Below are positions 1-3,754 of a stretch of DNA of 5,017 nt, in pieces. How positions within the stretch are numbered: position 1 is the first letter of the stretch; the number at the start of each line of letters is the position of its first letter. The notes under the pieces are model-generated. The model was not told where the DNA came from and did not search any database. It worked only from the letters and a program-made list of their open reading frames with translations. The position numbers were made by a program, and so were the translations under genes. Source of the stretch: Roseiflexaceae bacterium (GTDB lineage: Bacteria > Chloroflexota > Chloroflexia > Chloroflexales > Roseiflexaceae); contig JACMIM010000710.1 of assembly GCA_014381165.1 (NCBI GenBank), positions 1 to 5,017 on the forward strand, given 5' to 3'.

Positions 1-1268
1 ATAAGGCGAAGAGCTTGATCTGCCATGAAGTCATTTGTTCTTTGTTCTCTGTTCTCTGTTCTCTGTTCTCTGTTCTTTTGTTTTCTGTTCTCTGTTCTCT
101 GTTCTCTGTTCTCTGTTCTCTGTTCTCTGTTCTCTGTTCTCTGTTCTTTGTTCTGAAGTACCGGCCACGCGCACATCAGCAACCAGGCCGGAAAGGCCAC
201 CGCCGCATAGCGGGCCTCGTAGACGGGTGTGCGAATGAGTGCGGCGGCGAACAGCAGCAGCGGCACGGCGAACATGCACAGCACCAATGTGGCTGGCAGG
301 TTGCCTCGCCAGGTGTCGCGCAGCAGCAGCACGAACCCCCACACAGTCAGCAGGAGTCCTGGCAGCATCCAGACTACCAGCGGCAGGCCAAACAGCCCAC
401 CGATATCACCCCGATCGAGTATGAAGTGCTGAAGATTCAACCATACGCTTTGCAACGGGCTAGCTGCGCTGTGGCCGCTCTCTTGCCAACCATTCGGCGC
501 GACCGAGCCGGCCAGCCCTGCCACGCCCAGCACGCCGCTTGCCAGCGCCCCGCCAAACAGCGCCAGCGCCACCAGACGTGGCACCGTCCAATAACCTGGC
601 GCTTCAAACCTGGTTCGGATGGTGGGACGAGTGCGCCCGGCGGTGATGCCCAGTGCCAGCAATAGCCCTGCCGCCGGTAGCAGCGCCAACCGATGCACAA
701 AGAGGCTCACGACACTTATTGCGAGCACGAGCGCGAGTGATCTCCAGCGCAATCGGTAATTGGCGATCTGCAATCGGCAATAGCGAAGTCCTGCCCACAG
801 CATCAGCGCAACCACCAGCATGAGCAGGCTGTAGACTTTGGCATCTTGCGCGTGCCAGAGCGCGTAGGGCGAGATTGCGGCGAGTAGTGTTGGAAGAATC
901 AGGCGATAGCGCGCGTTTTTGCCGTGGCGGTGTACTTCGGTGGCGGCGAGCACGGTTACAAGCACCAGCGCCGTTCCAGCCAGCGCCGAAGGTAGGCGCA
1001 GCGCCCATTCGCTGTCGCCGACGATGGCTATCCAGCCCTTGAGCAGTAGGTGATACAACGGGTAGGCGGCTGTTGGCCGCATGAGATCGGCCAGCAGAAA
1101 GCCCCAGCTTTGGCGTGTAACCTCGGCCCATGTGCCGCCCTCGTCGAGCCAGAGGCTTTGGGCGTCGAGCCGGTAGAGCCGTAGCGCAAACCCGAGGCCC
1201 ACAAGGGCGAGTAGTGCAAGCGTGCCCAGGCGAAGCTGAACGACGGAACGTGTTTGTATGCGATCCAT
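1..1268 (-). CDS. GT39/PMT_2-type membrane glycosyltransferase, partial (3' end beyond the window)
   Basis: An open frame of 422 codons starts at ATG 1268 and is still open at base 1. The protein is polytopic, with hydrophobic segments near residues 13-29, 95-110, 123-136, 146-160, 176-208, 231-255, 290-316, 325-345 and 353-371. Features fit the GT-C fold family GT39 (relatives of ArnT and protein O-mannosyltransferases), which moves sugars from polyprenyl-phosphate donors on the outer face of the membrane. The first loop has SLWLDEGGT (residues 38-46), with the acidic D42-E43 pair typical of the catalytic position. ISPYALWHAQDAKVYSL (132-148) matches the family's P...earmYaL motif, and VYEARYAAVAFPAWLL (349-364) matches the late RY...P.LLL segment. 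Acceptor and donor are unknown. Oddity: residues 373-411 are a charged repeat of the ENREQRT type encoded by a 7-bp DNA array, and residues 163-174 come from a second degenerate 7-bp array. The gene could be functional with a loop insert or already broken further downstream. No Shine-Dalgarno is visible, but a promoter lies just upstream. Confidence 0.85.
   Translation of the reverse strand, partial: MDRIQTRSVVQLRLGTLALLALVGLGFALRLYRLDAQSLWLDEGGTWAEVTRQSWGFLLADLMRPTAAYPLYHLLLKGWIAIVGDSEWALRLPSALAGTALVLVTVLAATEVHRHGKNARYRLILPTLLAAISPYALWHAQDAKVYSLLMLVVALMLWAGLRYCRLQIANYRLRWRSLALVLAISVVSLFVHRLALLPAAGLLLALGITAGRTRPTIRTRFEAPGYWTVPRLVALALFGGALASGVLGVAGLAGSVAPNGWQESGHSAASPLQSVWLNLQHFILDRGDIGGLFGLPLVVWMLPGLLLTVWGFVLLLRDTWRGNLPATLVLCMFAVPLLLFAAALIRTPVYEARYAAVAFPAWLLMCAWPVLQNKEQRTENREQRTENREQRTENRKQKNREQRTENREQRTNDFMADQALRL
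36..154. repeat. Heptanucleotide tandem array (TGTTCTC)n inside the glycosyltransferase gene
   Basis: About 17 head-to-tail copies of TGTTCTC (coding strand GAGAACA). The G of each unit recurs every 7 bases from 37 to 72 and from 80 to 150. One 8-base, T-rich unit (72-79) breaks the phase, and edge units show C-to-T variants. The unit has no stop in any frame on either strand. Because 7 is not a multiple of 3, three units encode one heptapeptide: ENREQRT on the coding strand in every frame. The glycosyltransferase frame stays open across the whole array and beyond it to the window edge. It resembles the 7-bp STRR arrays known from filamentous cyanobacteria in architecture, though the unit sequence may not be related. 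Confidence 0.95.
749..783. repeat. Degenerate heptamer array, consensus GCAATCG, inside the glycosyltransferase gene
   Basis: Five consecutive 7-base blocks read GCAATCG, GTAATTG, GCGATCT, GCAATCG and GCAATAG. On the coding strand they give residues about 163-174 (YCRLQIANYRLR), a short basic loop between two hydrophobic segments. The unit differs from that of the array at 36-154, so this looks like an older, independent heptamer insertion in the same gene. Confidence 0.7.
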
Positions 1269-1277
1269 AAGGCGCAA

Positions 1278-1307
1278 ATTGTAGCGGAGCATGCTTCGGT
1301 ACGTCAA
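1278..1307 (-). promoter_or_regulatory. Sigma70-like promoter for the glycosyltransferase, probably leaderless
   Basis: On the minus strand, TTGACG (1307-1302) is followed by 18 bases and then TACAAT (1283-1278), each close to the -35 and -10 consensus. Transcription would start near 1271, about three bases before the ATG at 1268. That fits the absence of a Shine-Dalgarno sequence and supports both this start codon and a leaderless or almost leaderless mRNA. Confidence 0.6.
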
Positions 1308-1331
1308 CTGATTTGTCCAAAAATAGCGCGC

Positions 1332-1356
1332 TAGTCCTATGCCTTAGGAGGGACTA
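1332..1356. promoter_or_regulatory. Dyad/hairpin TAGTCC...GGACTA in the divergent control region
   Basis: TAGTCC at 1332-1337 pairs with GGACTA at 1351-1356. A competing inner pairing of TCCTA (1335-1339) with TAGGA (1345-1349) is also possible. It directly follows a 10-base palindrome, TAGCGCGCTA (1324-1333), and runs into the TATATT box at 1355-1360. It may be a protein-binding dyad or simply a small structure; no known regulator is recognised. Confidence 0.3.
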
Positions 1357-1360
1357 TATT
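1355..1360 (+). promoter_or_regulatory. Possible -10 box (TATATT) for the DICT-GAF gene
   Basis: TATATT matches the -10 consensus at five of six positions, but no good -35 lies 16-18 bases upstream, so it may need an activator. A start about 7 bases downstream would fall inside the perfect dyad at 1363-1379 and give an mRNA leader of about 80 bases. The alternative TTGTAC at 1373-1378 as a -35 has only poor -10 partners. Confidence 0.3.
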
Positions 1361-1362
1361 CC

Positions 1363-1379
1363 TGTACAAACATTGTACA
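1363..1379. promoter_or_regulatory. Perfect inverted repeat TGTACAA-ACA-TTGTACA, candidate operator
   Basis: Two 7-base arms (1363-1369 and 1373-1379) match perfectly around a 3-base spacer. The site lies between the divergent genes, just downstream of a possible -10 box and 67 bases before the DICT-GAF start codon. The 17-bp symmetric form and location are what a homodimeric repressor or activator site would show. The binding protein cannot be named from this window, and the DICT-GAF protein itself has no visible DNA-binding domain. Confidence 0.55.
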
Positions 1380-1432
1380 CAACCTAGTAAAATGATTGTA
1401 TTAATTTATTACAGTTTTTTCATATTGACCCG

Positions 1433-1438
1433 TAGGAG
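1433..1438 (+). promoter_or_regulatory. Ribosome binding site deciding the DICT-GAF start
   Basis: TAGGAG ends 7 bases before ATG 1446. The in-frame ATG at 1392, 18 codons earlier, has no such site and adds a hydrophobic stretch that does not belong to a DICT domain, so 1446 is preferred. Confidence 0.75.
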
Positions 1439-1445
1439 TAGTATT

Positions 1446-2750
1446 ATGTCGGTATCGCTTTTTCGCTCGATCGCTGGCCAGTACAACGAGCTGCGTGATG
1501 TAAACACGGTAGCAATGATGAATGCGATCAGCCATCATATTGAAGATCAGATTATCGAGCATCGCATGCCGGTAGATTTCTACGCTGGGTTCCAGCGCTT
1601 CTCCTGCTTCCCCGCCCAGATGCGTCGCTACGGCCAGCTTGGCGCGTGCAGTCGGCGCGTGTATGTATTTGGCATCCCCGATGTCAAGCCACCTTCCATA
1701 CCTGGAATCGAATTCATCGAGATTTCCCCATCGTCGCCGCTGGCGCGCGAGTGGTTTTTGCTTGTCGATACACCAGATTTCTGGACGACACTGCTGACAC
1801 AAGAAGTCGAGGGCCGTGACACAGTTAGTGGGGGGCGAAAATTCGATGGCTTGTGGTCATATGATGCTGAGGTGATCGAGCGAGCGTCGCTGCTGATGTC
1901 ACAGATCATGGGAACCGTGTATCAGCCGGTGCGTCAGCGCAACTATATTGCGCAGAGCCAGCACATCGCGGAGATCAATAGCCGTATGATTGGCGTGCTC
2001 GAGCGCACCAAGCTAATCAGCAACCGCCACTGGCGGCATCTGTGTACGCTGCATAAGGTTGCCGAGTTGCTGGCCTCGGAGCGGCGCCAAGCCGAACTTT
2101 ACAGCGGGATTGCGCGTGTGATTCAGACCTACTTTAACGCCCCGAATGCTGTAATTGCACTAGGGGAAGGTGCTGGTGTGTTCAGCGCAGTCGCAGCCGA
2201 GGGCGATGGGGTTGGCACCTCGATGGTTCGTACTGGTTTGAATCCCAGCGGGCGCGCAGTGGAGATTGCCGCGCCAGTTCTTATCCGCGATATGCGAAAA
2301 GAACGTGAGCGTGAGCCACTTTTGCCGACTGCGCAATCGCTGCTCGCCGTGCCGATCGTTGGGCGGTCGGGCGTGCTCGGGCTGATTGTGATTGGCAGCG
2401 ACGAGACCCAGGCCTGGAGCGACCAAGATGTTCAAACTATTGCTGCTGTTGCAGCAATTCTTGCGGCGGTGGTCGAGAAGAACGGCAACGCCACTGCGAC
2501 GGCCCAGCTCGAGCAGGCCCGCCGAATTGAGCAGGCAGTGGCGAAATTGCGCGGCGCGTTTGTACATCTCGCCGATATTCAGCAGGAGTTGGCGCTATCC
2601 GGCGATTTCTCACCTGCGCAACAGCACCTGCTAGAGCAGGCCACAGCGCTTACCAAAAGCCTCGGGCAGATTATCGGCGCAGGTTCGCTCCAGCCAGCGC
2701 AAATTGCTAAACGACAGTCTACCTATGCGCACGTCGACCTTGTGTTGTAG
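1446..2750 (+). CDS. DICT-GAF sensory protein without an output domain
   Basis: A 434-residue soluble protein with no signal peptide or membrane segment. Residues about 15-165 look like a DICT sensory domain (named for diguanylate cyclases and two-component systems): FSCFPAQMRRY (52-62), RRVYVFGIPD (70-79), REWFLLVDTPDFWTTLL (101-117) and FDGLWSYDAEVIERA (133-147) are typical of it. Residues about 200-345 form a GAF domain, beginning LHKVAELLASERRQAELYSGIARVI and ending with LLAVPIVGRSGVLGLIVIGSDE (299-320) and AWSDQDVQTIAAVAAILAAVV (323-343). Residues 350-412 are helical and may dimerise or dock a partner. No GGDEF, histidine kinase, HTH or receiver domain follows, although DICT and GAF normally feed such modules, so it probably senses a ligand or light and passes the signal through a protein partner. 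The ligand is unknown. It is transcribed away from the glycosyltransferase, and the start is fixed by TAGGAG. Confidence 0.85.
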   Translation: MSVSLFRSIAGQYNELRDVNTVAMMNAISHHIEDQIIEHRMPVDFYAGFQRFSCFPAQMRRYGQLGACSRRVYVFGIPDVKPPSIPGIEFIEISPSSPLAREWFLLVDTPDFWTTLLTQEVEGRDTVSGGRKFDGLWSYDAEVIERASLLMSQIMGTVYQPVRQRNYIAQSQHIAEINSRMIGVLERTKLISNRHWRHLCTLHKVAELLASERRQAELYSGIARVIQTYFNAPNAVIALGEGAGVFSAVAAEGDGVGTSMVRTGLNPSGRAVEIAAPVLIRDMRKEREREPLLPTAQSLLAVPIVGRSGVLGLIVIGSDETQAWSDQDVQTIAAVAAILAAVVEKNGNATATAQLEQARRIEQAVAKLRGAFVHLADIQQELALSGDFSPAQQHLLEQATALTKSLGQIIGAGSLQPAQIAKRQSTYAHVDLVL

Positions 2751-2753
2751 TAG

Positions 2754-2789
2754 AGATCAAGCTCAATAGCCCGGCGCTTCAGCGCCGGG
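2754..2789 (+). repeat. Palindromic repeat element, copy 1
   Basis: A 36-base element starts 3 bases after the sensor stop codon and ends in the palindrome CCCGGCGCTTCAGCGCCGGG (2770-2789), a stem of 8-9 bp. It matches the reverse complement of 2911-2946 at 33 of 36 positions. The hairpin could help end transcription of the sensor gene, but no T-run follows, so it is not a classical terminator. Confidence 0.8.
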
Positions 2790-2809
2790 TCAAGCGTGCG
2801 CAAAAGTTT

Positions 2810-2840
2810 ACGCCACACCCCGGTTGTTCGGGTGTGGCGT
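2810..2840. terminator. Strong hairpin with an 11-bp stem downstream of the sensor gene
   Basis: ACGCCACACCC (2810-2820) pairs perfectly with GGGTGTGGCGT (2830-2840) around a 9-base loop. It lies about 60 bases after the DICT-GAF stop and may act as a transcription terminator or mRNA stabiliser. There is no T-tract after the stem, and its right arm is shared with the direct repeat beginning at 2833, so it could instead be a by-product of the repeat cluster. Confidence 0.4.
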
Positions 2841-2971
2841 ATGATGTTTCATGCGCCCGCCATTGTGCGCACATATTCACGCTGTGGCGTATGATGTTTC
2901 ACGCGCCCGCCCCGGCGCTGAAGCGCCGGGCTATTGGGTTTGATATACAGTATTGTGCGCACGTATTCACG
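2833..2971. repeat. 50-bp direct repeat, second copy split by a palindromic insert
   Basis: Block A (TGTGGCGTATGATGTTTCA then YGCGCCCGCC) occurs at 2833-2861 and 2883-2911 with one mismatch. Block B (ATTGTGCGCACRTATTCACG) occurs at 2862-2881 and 2952-2971 with one mismatch. In copy 1, A and B touch; in copy 2 they are separated by 40 bases (2912-2951) that contain the second palindromic element. Block B itself contains a TGTGCGCACA palindrome at 2864-2873. The region has no convincing gene. Confidence 0.85.
2911..2946 (-). repeat. Palindromic repeat element, copy 2, inverted
   Basis: The palindrome CCCGGCGCTGAAGCGCCGGG (2911-2930) is followed by CTATTGGGTTTGAT, the reverse complement of copy 1 at 2754-2789 with 3 differences in 36. 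It sits exactly at the junction that separates blocks A and B of the direct repeat, so it looks inserted. It resembles REP-like palindromes in size and form. Confidence 0.8.
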
Positions 2972-3030
2972 GGGATATTGAACGGTATCAACGCTCTTCA
3001 GTGCGTTTCGCGTTCTATCTCTCACAGCGG

Positions 3031-3057
3031 TTGCCACGGCGCTGAATGTGCTATACT
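3031..3057 (+). promoter_or_regulatory. Extended -10 promoter for the zinc-ribbon gene
   Basis: TGCTATACT (3049-3057) is a good extended -10 (TGn plus TATACT). TTGCCA at 3031-3036 is a fair -35, although its 15-base spacing is short, which extended -10 promoters tolerate. Transcription would start near 3064, leaving a leader of about 50 bases before the zinc-ribbon start. Confidence 0.55.
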
Positions 3058-3116
3058 GCCTGCCAGAGCGCCCACCTAGAGGCCGCGTGAGCCGCAGCAT
3101 AGACAGGAGAATGGCG

Positions 3117-3536
3117 ATGGTCGAACGTATCTGCCCAGCCTGCCAGAGCGCCAACCCACTTGACGATCGCTTCTGTGGCAAGTGCGGTGGGCCGCTTGAG
3201 CGCCAGGTGCTGGCCCGGCGTGGCGGAGGTGCTCTGACGATTGCTGGGCGCAGCTTGCCTGTCACCTGGCGGCAAGTTGGCAAAACAGCGGCGCTAGGCG
3301 CAGCGGCCCTGGTGGCCGAGGCTGGCTTGATATGGCTGCGGCGTAGGCTGGAGCAGCCCAGCGGCGAGACAGCGCTGGCCAAGCGCTTCGCCACGCCTGC
3401 CAAGCGCGCCACCGCAAGCCCAGCCGAAAGTAACGTGGTGACGATTGTGAGCCAGCGCGTGATTCAGATCTTTCAGAAGGACGACGGCGCGGTCGAGATC
3501 AACGACCGGCACGTTTGGCAGCGGCGCGAGGAATAA
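3117..3536 (+). CDS. Zinc-ribbon protein with one possible membrane helix
   Basis: A 139-residue protein. It opens with a zinc ribbon of the DZR/zinc_ribbon_2 kind: C6-P-A-C9 and C20-G-K-C23 give four cysteine ligands. Residues 56-74 (GKTAALGAAALVAEAGLIW) are hydrophobic enough for a membrane or amphipathic helix and are followed by RRR, which would place the N-terminal ribbon and basic patch by the positive-inside rule only ambiguously. A Thr/Ala/Pro/Lys-rich linker (85-105) leads to a compact C-terminal segment (106-139, VVTIVSQRVIQIFQ). AGGAG (3105-3109) lies 7 bases before ATG 3117. An in-frame ATG at 3111 is only 1 base from it, so 3117 is preferred. The function is unknown; such ribbons usually serve protein or nucleic-acid contacts. 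It has its own promoter and is probably monocistronic. Confidence 0.75.
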   Translation: MVERICPACQSANPLDDRFCGKCGGPLERQVLARRGGGALTIAGRSLPVTWRQVGKTAALGAAALVAEAGLIWLRRRLEQPSGETALAKRFATPAKRATASPAESNVVTIVSQRVIQIFQKDDGAVEINDRHVWQRREE

Positions 3537-3537
3537 G

Positions 3538-3612
3538 GCTACAGTTCAGCCTGTAGCTGCGGGACTTGTCCCGCGATGAACGAGTTGCGGGGACAAGTCC
3601 CCCGCTGCTACA
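3538..3612. terminator. Cluster of three hairpins after the zinc-ribbon gene
   Basis: Two bases after the stop codon, GCTACAG (3538-3544) pairs with CTGTAGC (3551-3557). Then GCGGGAC (3559-3565) pairs with GTCCCGC (3568-3574), and GCGGGGAC (3587-3594) pairs with GTCCCC plus CGC (3597-3605, one bulged C). The last two are also inverted copies of each other, so 3553-3574 can fold on 3587-3611 as one long foldback ending in GTAGC/GCTAC. It probably separates the zinc-ribbon gene from the next one, but there is no T-run. It may be another dispersed palindromic repeat family. Confidence 0.5.
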
Positions 3613-3754
3613 ACCACTGTTCTATTTCCCCGCAATGCATACCGCGCTCACGGAACTAACTTGTTGAGGTGCGCGTCTACTCAACACAGATACGTAATCA
3701 ACCAATCTATATAGACAGAACAGATAGTTAACTCTCTGACTGCTGAACACTTTT
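3613..3754. other. Upstream region of the Gln-rich membrane protein gene
   Basis: This AT-richer leader has no gene and no clear sigma70 promoter. It holds an inverted repeat TGTTGAG (3662-3668) / CTCAACA (3680-3686) with an 11-base spacer, a 10-base palindrome TCTATATAGA (3706-3715) whose TATATA or TATAGA could serve as a -10, and GTTAAC at 3727-3732. No Shine-Dalgarno sequence precedes the ATG at 3755, so the translation start downstream is weakly supported. Confidence 0.35.

Noticed and set aside
15..665. Plus-strand open frame with a hydrophobic repeat (FSVLCSL)
   Set aside because: It is the antisense reading of the heptamer array and of the glycosyltransferase. The rest of its translation is low-complexity Gln/Arg/His with no domain, while the minus strand gives a coherent membrane enzyme.
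604..1320. Minus-strand 238-residue open frame
   Set aside because: It is an Arg/Ala/Pro-rich out-of-frame shadow of the glycosyltransferase, which carries the recognisable motifs in the adjacent frame.
1392..1445. Upstream start giving 18 extra N-terminal residues for the DICT-GAF protein
   Set aside because: No ribosome site precedes 1392, while TAGGAG is ideally placed for 1446. The extra residues are hydrophobic and AT-rich leader sequence.
2833..2971. CRISPR array
   Set aside because: There are only two repeat copies with no regular unique spacers, and the second copy is interrupted by a palindrome.
2834..3079. Small plus-strand open frame in the repeat cluster
   Set aside because: It is built from the direct repeats and palindromes, has no ribosome site, and overlaps the promoter of the zinc-ribbon gene.
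2849..3412. Minus-strand 187-residue open frame across the repeat cluster and zinc-ribbon gene
   Set aside because: It is an antisense shadow with basic low-complexity sequence. The plus strand has a cysteine motif, a ribosome site and a promoter.
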